NCBI GenBank assembly: GCA_039707655.1 | Contig: CM077666.1 | Coordinates: forward strand, 303,516,166 to 303,580,165 | DNA length: 64,000 nt | DNA from: Elymus sibiricus | Lineage: Eukaryota; Streptophyta; Magnoliopsida; Poales; Poaceae | Direction of reading: 5' to 3' | In this document: in pieces, positions 43,262-53,240 of the stretch | Numbering within the stretch: the first letter of the stretch is position 1 | Layout: each line of letters begins with the position of its first letter | Position numbers and translations under genes: made by a program | Notes under the pieces: generated by a model | Told to the model about the DNA's origin: nothing | Database searches by the model: none | Seen by the model: the letters and a program-made list of their open reading frames with translations, nothing else

Positions 43262-43836
43262 TGTCGTGGGTGCAAGTCTGACAGTAGTGTATAGGGGTAC
43301 GGATGAGAGGACAGAGCCTAGCTACGGCGCAGTTGTTACACTCGGATTTACGAGTTCAGGCCCCTCAGCGGTGGAGGTAACAGCCCTACGTCTCGGTGCT
43401 CTGGAGCTTGATTACTTGAGTGTATGTGTTACAAGGGATTGCGAACCCTTGGAATGGAGCTAGGGGGCGGCTTATATAGTGTCCGCCAGGTCCTCCCATG
43501 AATGCCGCCATTACCAGGGGTTAAGAGGGGGTTTAAGGGCGCCAGGTAACGGGTGCATTGATTACAATTAATACGGGCGAGCGCACGTCCCGACCGTTGC
43601 GTTCCTGGAGCCTCCTGGTCTTCTCTGGTCGAGTGACCATCGGGTACTCCGAGTGAAATACGCCGGTCGAGTGAACTGCTTCCTTCCGAGTGGTTCATTG
43701 AACTCCGAGTGAATGTCTGGTTACAGAACTCCTGGCTGCTGGCCTGGCCCTGGGGCCCAGTATAAGGCGTATGGTATCTTAAGGTATGGTTTATAGGTCA
43801 GGCCTGTTACCCTATCCCTAGTACATGCCCTCGTCA
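43262..43836 (-). repeat. 5' LTR of element C
   Basis: 575 bp, one base shorter than the 3' LTR in an A run near 43520. It is followed by gcggg at 43837-43841. Confidence 0.92.
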
Positions 43837-44829
43837 GCGGGCGACGGCTGTGGAGCCCGGTGGCCTCAGGGCTCCCGCATCAGATCTAACGGTAATTTCC
43901 TCTTCAACCTCTTGTCGCCCTTGTCTCAAATCCGCTCTCTGGTGGTATCCGAGCGCCGTAGCCGTGTCTTCTCTCGAGGTGGGGGTGGGAGTAGGGACTG
44001 GAAAATCTGTGGCCGGCTCTGTCGGCCTACCGGCGTCGACTCCCGTGGGCGTCGTCCCCTACTTGTAGGCACTGGTAAATTCCCCCTTTCCCCCTCCTCT
44101 TCCTCCCGTGTTGCTCGTGTACCGGGTGAAAACCCACATCCCTCAAGATTGGACGGCAAGGACGTCGTGGGCGCCGTAACCTTCAAGGTGTGTCGTCTTT
44201 ACTGAGCTTTGGGGGGGAAGTGCGCTTGTTCTGTTTGGGGGTTGTCGGCGGCAGGGTGGGAGGCTTCGTGTTGGTGATGTTGCGGCAAAGTCGTTCAAGT
44301 TCGCATCTTTTCTGGCCGCTCAGACTACCGGTGTTTGTCATCGGCCAATCGGGAGGGATGGGGTTCCCCTCCCGGGGTTGCTATTGCTCGCCAATGGTGG
44401 TGTTGGCTCGGTTCTAATCTCCGTGAACTTATGTCGTCTCTGATCTGTCTCGGATGCCTTCCCGCCTTTGCAGCCTAGCCTTCAGCAGCCTTGTCGTGTA
44501 GTTGCTTCTTCTCATGTGCGGGTGTCAAGCAGTGCCGATGCTTTCCTTGGCTGAGCTTGCTGTAGTATTGTGATGGTGTACTGGTGTGGTCTTTCGGATT
44601 ACAATGGCGCGGGTCACACCTTAGCCCTCGGGTGGGTGTCTCCTCCTTTCAACGGGCCTGTTTCTGGATGTTTCTTCCCCAAGCTATAGCTGCTGATGTG
44701 TGTGGTGCTTTGCTAGGGGTCTATGTTCTTCGATGTAATCCTGGCCGATTGAAGGCTTTGTTAATTCAAAGCTTCGTTAATTCAAAGCCACTCTTCTTGA
44801 GCTTTCATTTTTTTTAAAAGTTAACATTG

Positions 44830-45820
44830 AAGCAGATTTAGTTTCCTAGCACCCAATTTAGCAATTTGATTAATATGTCATATTTAGATGAAGCAATCTC
44901 ATAATCCTCTTCAGCTGTCTCAAAATGATCAGCTACCATTCCGCTCTTTATAAAAATTGTGACATAAGAGAAATTTAATATGTTCACATTTGTTACAATT
45001 TAGAAATTAGCCATTCAATAATTTATCTGTATACAGTCTTACTAAACTGAAGAGAAATTTCGTGAAATATTAATCGTTCTAATGCCGCTCTAGGCAGTTC
45101 TCGCATCAACATCATTCCGTCCGACGAGTTGTGCTACAAGTGAAGTAGGAAGATCCGGTTTAAAATGTGGAGCCCTGATGTACACGAGCCGCGATAGGAT
45201 AGACGCGGCGCATGTAACGAAGGGCACGCGTCGATCTCCCAGGCGTGTAACCGCGGCAGCTCATCCGATTAGGGTAACCCGCTGCCACTTGACTTACACC
45301 TGGTTAGCACAAATTAATTTTCCTTTTTGCCAACATAAGAAAACCAGGATCAAAAGACAACCGAACAAAAAGGAAAAAAAAGTCGTGCTGCAAGGCGGAT
45401 GTGGCAGCCGGGTCATGAGCGAACGCGGATGTGAACATGAACCGCGTGCGCCCGACGAATAACGGCCGCCGAGAAAACCCAATCCGCCTTGGCACCACAT
45501 CACCAGCTCAACTCACGAGAGAAAAGACCGGAGAGAGAGGAAAACCCAAAATCGGTAGAACGATTCGGCGGTGGATGTGTCAGATCTCGACAAGAGCGAA
45601 TCCGTGTGGAAAACCCGAAGAAACGCTCGGTCAGATGATCGACTGGTTCGCGTGTGGCTGGTGGTCAGAAGGCGCTCGGCCACCGCCGAAGCCGGCTGCG
45701 CGCCGCTGAACCAGCGAAACGAAAAACGAAACAACAATCTTCTGCAAACAAGAAAGATGATCCAAACAAAACGACAGCGATAAGAGAGGAAGAGGAGGGA
45801 GATTCTTCTACCGAAGACGG
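44830..45820. other. Non-coding flank and leader-like sequence
   Basis: 44830-45160 is AT-rich with nothing recognised. 45170-45820 is GC-richer. On the minus strand, 45820-45500 reads like the leader of a gene (TCTTGTTTGCAG near 45745, CTCTCTCTCCGG near 45530), but no coding sequence with a known domain follows. Confidence 0.35.
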
Positions 45821-45849
45821 GGAGAGCGGCTGTTGATTCGTGGCGGCGC

Positions 45850-45970
45850 TGGTTATATATATACAGGGCGCATGGAGAGGTCCGTCCTCGCGCTAGGGTT
45901 TTCTGGCGACTCCCCCGATGGCGTGAATGGGCCTGCTACCCAGGGAGCTCAGTTTTTTGTAGGCTCAACC
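45850..45970 (-). promoter_or_regulatory. Promoter-like block: TGGGCC site, telo-box, TATA
   Basis: On the minus strand, in order: GGGCCTGGGTCGC near 45990-45975, AAACCCTAG (telo-box) near 45900-45892 and TATATATATAAC near 45864-45853. This order is typical of plant ribosomal-protein and other housekeeping promoters. No matching gene is seen downstream (leftwards) before the retroposon and LINE, so it is either an orphan promoter or a captured one. Confidence 0.4.
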
Positions 45971-46019
45971 CAACCATGCGACCCAGGCCCAGGAACAGGC
46001 CGGTGCATTTGTATTGACG

Positions 46020-46440
46020 GGACGGGAGCTTTTTTTGTTTTTTATTATTATTTACTTTCGCCTTTATTGTTACTTTTTCTTTTTTCAAGTTTATTTTCAT
46101 TTTTACAAAAAGTTTTTAGAAATTTAAGAGAATTTTATGTTTTCAAACTTTGTTCACAAATTCAAAAAATGTTCACTTATCAAATACGGTTCCGGGATAT
46201 CAAAAAATGTTCGCGGTTTCAAAAAAATATCGGAATTTTAAAAAATGTTCCTGCTTTCCAAATTTTGTTCACAAATTTTAAAATGTTTGGGTGTTTGCGG
46301 TTTCAAAATTTGTTCATGTTTCTCAAATAAATATTCAGAAACTTCAAAAAAATGTTTGTTTTCAAATTTTGTTTGTGCTTTACAAAAAAATGTTTGCATT
46401 TAAAAAAAGATTTTGAATTAAAAAAAACGCTACATCAACT
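46020..46440. repeat. AT-rich low-complexity stretch with TGTTC repeats
   Basis: Phrases such as TTCAAAAAATGTTC, CAAATTTTGTTC and AAAAATGTTTGC recur many times. This composition often adjoins foldback or Mutator-type elements in Triticeae, and the foldback at 46477 follows directly. Confidence 0.5.
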
Positions 46441-46476
46441 CAGTCTGGTTCGGTCGCTATAGTCGCTGATCTACCC

Positions 46477-46670
46477 GCTTGCTTCGCTGCCTCTGCCTGC
46501 GCAAGTGGGCCGGCCCAGTCGTCAGCTGTCTATGCGTCGCCCCGCCAATCTGCCACAAAGATCGGCAAATAAGCTTATTTGCCGATCTTTGTGGCAGATT
46601 GGCGGGGCGACACACAGACAGCCAACGACTGGGCCGGCCCACTCGCGCAGACAGAGGCAGCAAAGCAAGC
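46477..46670 (-). repeat. 194-bp foldback with 97-bp arms
   Basis: Left arm 46477-46573 and right arm 46574-46670 are inverted copies with no spacer, centred on AATAAG/CTTATT. The inner 37 bp are identical; seven mismatches lie in the outer 60 bp. All seven are transitions in the sense that gives G-U pairs in a minus-strand transcript. The arms contain GTGGGCCGGCCCAGTCG, seen in several small Triticeae DNA elements. It could be a foldback transposon or MITE, or a hairpin-RNA locus. Confidence 0.85.
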
Positions 46671-47333
46671 AACAACGATCACCATGGGGATGCTAGCACA
46701 TATCCACAACCATCCGCAAAGCAAAAATTCACCTAATCATTTTAATTTAATTTTTTGCTTCGCGGACATATGTCCGCCATCCGCTTGCATCCCTAGATCA
46801 CCATGACAGGACAGAGTGAGCTGAGGCTGCTTAATTTTCTTAGATTAATTAATTTCATCACCTTGTTTCTTTCTCTACGATCAACCTCTCTTGTAAATAG
46901 ACTAAGATTCCGACATGTCAGCTAAAAAAACATTCCAAACATGGGCTGAGCATGAAAACAGAATGCAGAAATTTAAAACCTTTCCACTGAGCAACGCAAC
47001 ACTGAAATACCAATTGGAGAATCTCAACTCTGTGACTCTAAAAGTGCCAGTTTCCAATGGAAAAAAAGGCGATGTAATAATAGTATACGGCAAGAACATC
47101 ACCGCAGCTTTAACAGCACGGATACTTCATCAGTTAATCAGCTGGTCTGGCCAGGAAAGCATGCAGACCAGATAAATAACAGCAGTCTAATAATCTTACA
47201 GCAACATGCCATTACAAGAGACCCCGCATTGTTGTACCTGTACCACTGCTTTCCAAGATATGCCAAACTTGCAGATGAGCAAAAACCTACCACATCTCCC
47301 TGCTTTTCTACATTGTACTCCAGGGACATTGCC

Positions 47334-50300
47334 CTACTCTCTGGATTCCAAGGCAAGGGTAATCTTCTTCCTAGGACCCTGAAAGAACATGCACCTTAAG
47401 CTTGACCTTTGCGACTCGGGGCAAAGTATATGCATGCACAAATAAGAATGCAGACTTACAAAAGACACTTATTTTGGGACGGAGGGAGTACTTTACATTC
47501 AATCTGGCATTAACGTACGTGCCATATCCCCGGACAAAAAATGTAAGTGCACGCAGTAGTTCTGTAAAGCAGGTTCAGTCCAGTTCCTCAGCAAAATGAT
47601 GCATTCTAACTACTTCTGGTTTAACAGTTGAGTCTACAGTTTATGCAAGATATAGCCAAACTATACTGAAATTACTCTTTAGATGAAGGATGTGAGAAGC
47701 CAAGAAATGCCTATTTTTGCAAAATTAAAGATCCAGGATGATGTGATGCTCTTACCATCGGGATGCCCAACGCCTTGAGATCACTTTCAGTCATGTGACG
47801 TAGGGCCGCCATGTCAACCTGCAAAACAACAATTGGCAACCAAGCAGACGAAAAAAACAATGTAATGATTTAGGTAAATAGTCAAACCTCCTCCGCCTGG
47901 AAGGTAATAGAGTACTTCTCAAGTCCAAGTGATTTCAGAAAACTGTCGAGTGGACTTTCAGCCTACAAGTGTTCCCAAAAGAAAAGATGTTAGATCAGAA
48001 AGCAAGACAAGCCAGAAAGTATATTAAAAAATGGTATATCACACATTCCCCAAATAAGCAAGCTCACTAACAAGCTACATAATGTACATTTAAAGTTTTA
48101 TATAACGTGTTCCACATTGAACTCTCTAGTCTTAACCTACATACAACAATACCGAAATTGTAGCAAACTAGAGACGTGGTAATAGTTAATTCTACACACT
48201 CCCAAGCCAAAGATGAGTAATTTCAATATACATCGCCAAGGGACAACTAGAGGAGATAACCCTGTGCTAAATATAGACGTTTTGGCAGTTCAATTTAAAC
48301 TGCCAAAACGTCTTACATTTAGAAACGGAGGTAGTACCTGCTATCAAGGCAACATCCAACATTCAGCAACCCATTGTTGGTTAACTAGGGCAGAGGTTTT
48401 GAACAGAACAATTCAACAGACCCTCATCACGAGTTCTTCATACTGAAATGTAGCATGATAACTTGACAGATGATAGAGCTAATGTGATTGTTGCTTTCTT
48501 GGAAGCATAACAAAGTGTAAAGCACCATTGTCCCTTCATTAAAAGCTTGTATTATGGAAACCAAACTATATATACACACAAGTTCAGCTACACATTCGCC
48601 TATAGTAAATCCTGCTTCCAGGAGGTACCGAACTTCCACAGGGTCCAGCTATAGAAGTACCTATGCTTACATGACAGTGGCTAATGGGATTTCTCAAAAT
48701 TCTATCAAGGTCAGCATAAGTGATCCAAGGGAAATGCTGAAAATGCACAACAGGTTATCCTAGTAATCTTTGTAGGAAGAGGGGCTGTTCTTTGGAAATG
48801 AAATGCTAATGAGAGAGCTTAAAATAAAACACACATAAACTCAATAAATAAAGGCTCAAACCTATGTAATGTAGACAAATATATCACCAGGATCAAGTGT
48901 TAATGATACTCTGTATGGAATAGAAAAACATAGCAAGCTAAGCAAAAATAGCGTCACAACATTATCCAAAAGAGTTACTACAAATTTCATGCTGGGCATC
49001 ATTTAGAAAGGTCAGTTCCAGCAATTGATCCTTCAAGTTAATCATCAACCACCAAATAAAGCCTAGCGTCAAATGACAAATTCTGGCACATGTGGAAAGC
49101 AAGAAACTGGGAAACTGTGTATCAACAGAATCCATACCTTTGGCTGAGAAGTCTTCTTGGATGTTGATGGTTTTGATACTTTCTTACTTTGGCGTACAGG
49201 CCTTTCATCAACATTTTCACGCCTTGTGACTTTCACAACCTCTGATACCGGTTTTCTCTTTTGAGGGTCAACATTTGATGGTTGTGCGTGCATTGTTCCA
49301 GATAACATCTCACGTAGATCACGTACCCCAGAACCCTTTTGGCCAGCAAACCCTTGCTGAGAGCTTTTCCTCTGAAGCTTGAATCGCAAATCCCGTGGAT
49401 CAACTGATCCTTAAGTGCAGACAGATAAAGTTAAATGGGACCAAAATAAAAGGTAGCTTGCCTTACTTCATTTAAGATACATCAACAAATAGATTACTTG
49501 AAGCTGATTCATCATCCCGGTAAAGATCATGCTTCCATTTATCATCAGTTTGTCGTTGCCTACAGATAGTATACGTCAATCAATACTCGTGAAATTAGCT
49601 AGTCTAGTGAAGTGGGGAAACATGAACAGTAAAATGCTCGCAAGAACTATAGATCCCTTAATAACTTAAACCATGCATGCTAGCAAAGAGCATTGATCTT
49701 TCTTTTACAAGCAGGCTTAAACACATCAAGGCTCGTGTCAGCAAGCTTTACACAGTACGAGTTTATACATGAGGATAGAAGTGAACCGACATGTTATTCA
49801 CCCTCGATACTTTCAGACTAAAAGTAGGACTACTCTGTTTAGAAATAACAAACTATCTATTAAAAAATCAATAGCAATGCATTGGTGATTGATTCTACAA
49901 CAGTTCATACCTCAGTTACATAAGTTACTGCTAGATCGAGTAAAACAACTGTGTCCAAGGTTACATCACTAACTTCTAGCTCCCACAAGCGTTATCAACT
50001 AGTATCATCCGAGCTCATTCCATAATCCATACCATGATTAACATATGGAATCACAAATGCTCAGGTAAAACAGTAAAGCAAGCGCTTGACAAAAAAAAAG
50101 GATTATCCAGAAACCTAAGCTGCAATTCCCATGTTATTCTGCATAATGACATAGCGTCCAACAGATCAATTCGTAATATTAGCCATGCTGAATCGTTGCA
50201 TCTGACACTACAATTTCCATCGCTCAGACAAACAACACACATCACGCGGCTCAAAGCTCGTCCCTACTCTCCAGAACCTCAATTCTAACATGAACGAAGG

Positions 50301-50596
50301 CATGGAATCTAGGGGCGCCGCCCTCAGCCCGAGCAACCTAAAACAACGCCCTAATTTCCACCATCCCTAAGCACATAGGAGCGCACAGAGCGAGAAGCCT
50401 TAAGCTAAGTTTACAGAGGGAGCCGTATCAACGATATGGAAGGAGCAGGTGGGAGCGGAGCTTAAGCTGACCTCTTGGACAGCGGGTTACGAGCCCGGCC
50501 GGTGGCGTCCGCGCCGCCGCGGTCGGAGGGGAGGTCGGCGTCAAGGCGGTCGTGGATGGAGCGCTTGCGGCCGGTGGAGATCTGGTCCGCATACAT
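47334..50596 (-). CDS. SAM-domain protein, six exons, intact host gene
   Basis: Coding exons on the minus strand: 50596-50472, 49559-49498, 49409-49138, 47962-47888, 47818-47756 and 47378-47334 (642 bp, 213 residues plus TAG). Every intron starts GT and ends AG, and phases match. The protein begins MYADQISTGRKRSIHDRL and has a basic, charged N-terminal half (RQRQTDDKWKHDLY, VDPRDLRFKLQRKSSQQ, VRDLREMLSGTM) and a Lys/Ser linker. Its C-terminal SAM domain (about 154-210) has PLDSFLKSLGLEKYSITF, then MTESDLKALGIPMGPRKKI. SAM domains mediate protein-protein or sometimes RNA binding. Small plant proteins with this layout are conserved single-copy genes of unknown function. The 5' leader has AAACCCTAG about 40 bp before the ATG. 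Intron 3 holds a MITE and intron 5 a Stowaway-like end. It is the only intact non-transposon gene in the window. Confidence 0.92.
47461..47491. repeat. Single Stowaway/Mariner-type MITE end
   Basis: CACTTATTTTGGGACGGAGG followed by GAGTAC is the well-known terminal sequence of Triticeae Stowaway MITEs. Only one end is present, inside intron 5 of the SAM-domain gene, so this is a fragment. Confidence 0.6.
48258..48337. mobile_element. Stowaway-type MITE in intron 3 of the SAM-domain gene
   Basis: A perfect 16-bp inverted repeat, agacgttttggcagtt, at 48275-48290 and its complement at 48298-48313, extends imperfectly outwards to CTAAATAT and ATTTAGAAACGGAGG. The right end GAAACGGAGGTAGTA matches the usual Stowaway terminus; the left end is decayed. 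Confidence 0.65.
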
Positions 50597-50899
50597 CTCT
50601 GTCCCTGTTCCTACCTACGAGGGGAGGGTGGTTGGTCTAGGGTTTCGACTTTCGAGCCGACACGAGATGAGGGAGGGAAGAGAAAGGAGGAGGGACGGTG
50701 GCGAGGCGGAGGAGATGAGCGAACGGAGGCAAATGGCCGGTGGGGCTGGGATGCGGGCCCCAGCTGTCTGTACTCTGTACACGATTTATTGCAGAACGAG
50801 GGCTTTTTTGAGACTTGAGAGTTTTGACTTAGTAGTCTATACAACGCTAATTGTCTACCACGCTAGTTGTTCCGGCGTTGCAATGGGTTATACATAATT

Positions 50900-52363
50900 T
50901 AGTGGTTCAGCACCAATCATGTTTGAAATAAATCTTACATCTATCATTTTTTAGGTTTTGGTAAGATTAAATTTGATTTGGATATGGATAGGGTATGGTA
51001 AGGAAAATTCTGATTTAGTTAAAGTTTTGGTAAGATTTGATTTGGGTATGGGTAGGGGAAGGCAAGAATTTTTTGATTTAGGTATAAGGTTTGGCAAGAT
51101 TTGATTTGATTTTGGTGTGGGTAGAGAAATGTAAGGAAAATTTTGATTTAATTGAGATTTTGATAAAATTTGATTTGTTTTGATTGAGTTAAGGTAGGAC
51201 GTGGAGGGAAGTTGGATGTACGAACATACAATCTTCAACTCCCCTTTAATAGTATGCTAGAAGGATATATGCGCGCTTTGCTGCCCATTTTTTCATTGCA
51301 GCGTGTTTTTCATGCACTTCCCTGTGCTAAATCGAAAGCATGGGCATCACAAAAGCAATATAATTTTCCTCTTAAATAGCTTAATTACAGCACATTCCTA
51401 GGATAAAAGCATAGATCCATCTTCATATACCCAGCTATAAAAGAAGCATAATTGTTGTCTTCTTTTTTGCCCTATGGATAGATCAACTTGAACATATTTC
51501 ATAAGATTTGTGTGAAAAGAGGTTCTGACATTCCTCATATTTACTCTAGCATCAAGCGACTTATCTCAGTAGTTGCAACTCTAGCATGCTATTTTGACTG
51601 GACCTACCGATGTAGTGTGCCAAGTTGCACTGATTATCAGAACTCTTTGGTTGATTTACAGTACCTATGGTCCAAGAAAAAACTGCAACATACTACACGA
51701 TACACTTTATCAGCAAGGCTTTTTTTGCTATAGAGTTGAACATTTGTTCATAAGAAAAACAACGATCTCCAAAGGATTAGTGTGGCACATGAAATTCTAC
51801 AACCCATTAGCCTTTGCAACTTGGAATCATAGTAACAAAAGTTATCGGAGCTGAGACAATAAAAAGGTAAGGATGTATCCGTGGCGGCACTTGATAAGCT
51901 TTCTTTTGAACCAAAATGAACACATTAGGCTAGCGTATACCCAAAACGACTGACTTAAGTACACTTGACCTCAGCTACACTTGGAGTAAGACTGAGAAAC
52001 CTACAACAGGAGGATTAATTTCCATGACGATAAAATAAAAAAAATGTCATTCTTTGACCTGAAATAATATCAAAATAGAATCAGGAGCTGAATGATATCA
52101 TTGATGAGAGTGCTACAAATTCAAGGCTGCAAATAAATTGTGTAGTTCCATTGTCTGAGAAGCAATCTGACTTTGTAACATAGTTTTATCTATTATGAAA
52201 TCTTTGCAACAGCTATAGAAATGCAAGTGCAGAAATCTCATTTACTGGCTTAAACTCCAAACTGGATCATGCCGAATCATTGGCGCATACTTGTACTGTT
52301 GTTATCTGAACCAATATATGTAGCACGAAGTACAACATGTAGCAGAAGTGTCAATGCCAAATT
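50900..52363. other. Intergenic sequence upstream of the SAM-domain gene
   Basis: 50950-51190 is a loose tandem of GGTAAGATTTGATTTGG-type phrases. The rest (51190-52363) is AT-rich with no supported gene. Confidence 0.45.
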
Positions 52364-52375
52364 AGAATAGGCTGA

Positions 52376-53228
52376 GCTACTGTTTGAGAGACGCAAAAAG
52401 CAGCTTCGTGAGCTCAGGGCCGGCCCGATCCCGGAGCTTCGCCGCCGGCGTCGCTGGCTAGGGAGGTGATGGGAGAGGTGCTTGGTGCCTGCCTGTAAAT
52501 AGTAGAACTAGCTTTAGAGTTTCCTTAGGGGAGTTTGGCGTCCTGCCGGTGACTGGCGTTATGCCGATGAGGAGCGTGCCGCCTCCGCGTACGAGCAGCA
52601 TGTGGTGGCTTACGGCGGTGCTCTGGTGGGTAGCGGTGGCGTGGTGCTGCTCGCTGCCGCTAGATTCGTCGTCGGCGCGTCCTCCAATAAGCTCGATAGG
52701 TGCCCTGCTTTGGAGAAGGATCCATCCCCTTCCTCTGATGCTTCAAGCCGCCATGGAGGTGGATGAAGTGTTCGAGAAGCAGGGGGGTCTGGTTCCTGCA
52801 GACGGGTTTGGAGCAGATCAGCAGCGGCGGTTGATTTGCTGGAGCTACGGCGCCAGCTGGCTGCCGGTCTTCCACGCCGCGCCGCTGCTCCTTCTGGCCG
52901 AAAGGCGGCTACCTATTTCCTCCCAGCCAGAGAGCTATAGGGGAGGCAGTTGCGTCTTCTTCTTGGAGTTCAAAGCAGGATGTTGCTGCGATGGTCTCGT
53001 CGCCCCAAGTGGTGCGTCCCCAGCGACGGCGAGGTTGCATCTGGGAAGAAGGTGTTTTGGACCCGATTGTAATTTTCATTTCCAGTTTAGGGTCCTTCTT
53101 GCAAAAGTCAGGGACTTAGATGTTATTTCCCTTTTATGTGAGTCCTTGTGTGCACTGTGTGCTGTAACCCTTCATCTTTAATGCAGTTTCCCAGGCCCTT
53201 CCGGGCCTTTCCTTGTTCAAAAAAAAAA
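52376..53228 (+). mobile_element. Poly(A) retroposon R2 with 12-bp target duplication
   Basis: agaataggctga at 52364-52375 is repeated at 53229-53240. The 853 bp between start GC-rich and end in CTTGTTC plus a run of about ten A. This is a LINE-mobilised insertion. A 210-residue frame on the plus strand (52549-53181) has no recognisable domain and probably reflects high GC content. Whether R2 is a SINE-like family or a processed transcript of a host gene cannot be decided here. Confidence 0.75.
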
Positions 53229-53240
53229 AGAATAGGCTGA

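Larger units (their letters stand above)
30181..43836 (-). mobile_element. Ty3-gypsy retrotransposon C with an antisense multi-exon gene and 72-bp array
   Basis: 13.66-kb element with LTRs at 30181-30756 and 43262-43836. The flanking 5-bp sequences are acggg and gcggg (four of five match, presumably one duplication with a mutation). Gag-pol is on the minus strand (43194 to 36921). An extra gene with its own TATA box is on the plus strand (31355-35302). A 19-copy, 72-bp tandem array lies between the two convergent genes. This layout matches the Tat-type gypsy branch. LTR comparison by eye gives 14 substitutions and one indel in about 575 bp. The word CCGAGTG or CACTCGG occurs throughout. Confidence 0.93.
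29845..44817 (+). mobile_element. Retroposon R1 with 12-bp target duplication, host of element C
   Basis: The 12-bp sequence aagttaacattg is present at 29833-29844 and again at 44818-44829. The right end before it is a tail of eight T and three A, much like the T-then-A tail of the neighbouring LINE. Without element C, R1 is about 1.3 kb: 29845-30180 plus 43842-44817. Its start is GC-rich with CTCAAACCCTAGCCC, its end is GCTTTGTTAATTCAAAG-rich. Long duplications and such tails are signs of LINE-driven insertion. No protein domain was recognised, so it is probably a non-autonomous retroposon. Confidence 0.65.

Noticed and set aside
46479..46806. Frames across the foldback
   Set aside because: They arise from the inverted repeat; the two strands give the same peptides.
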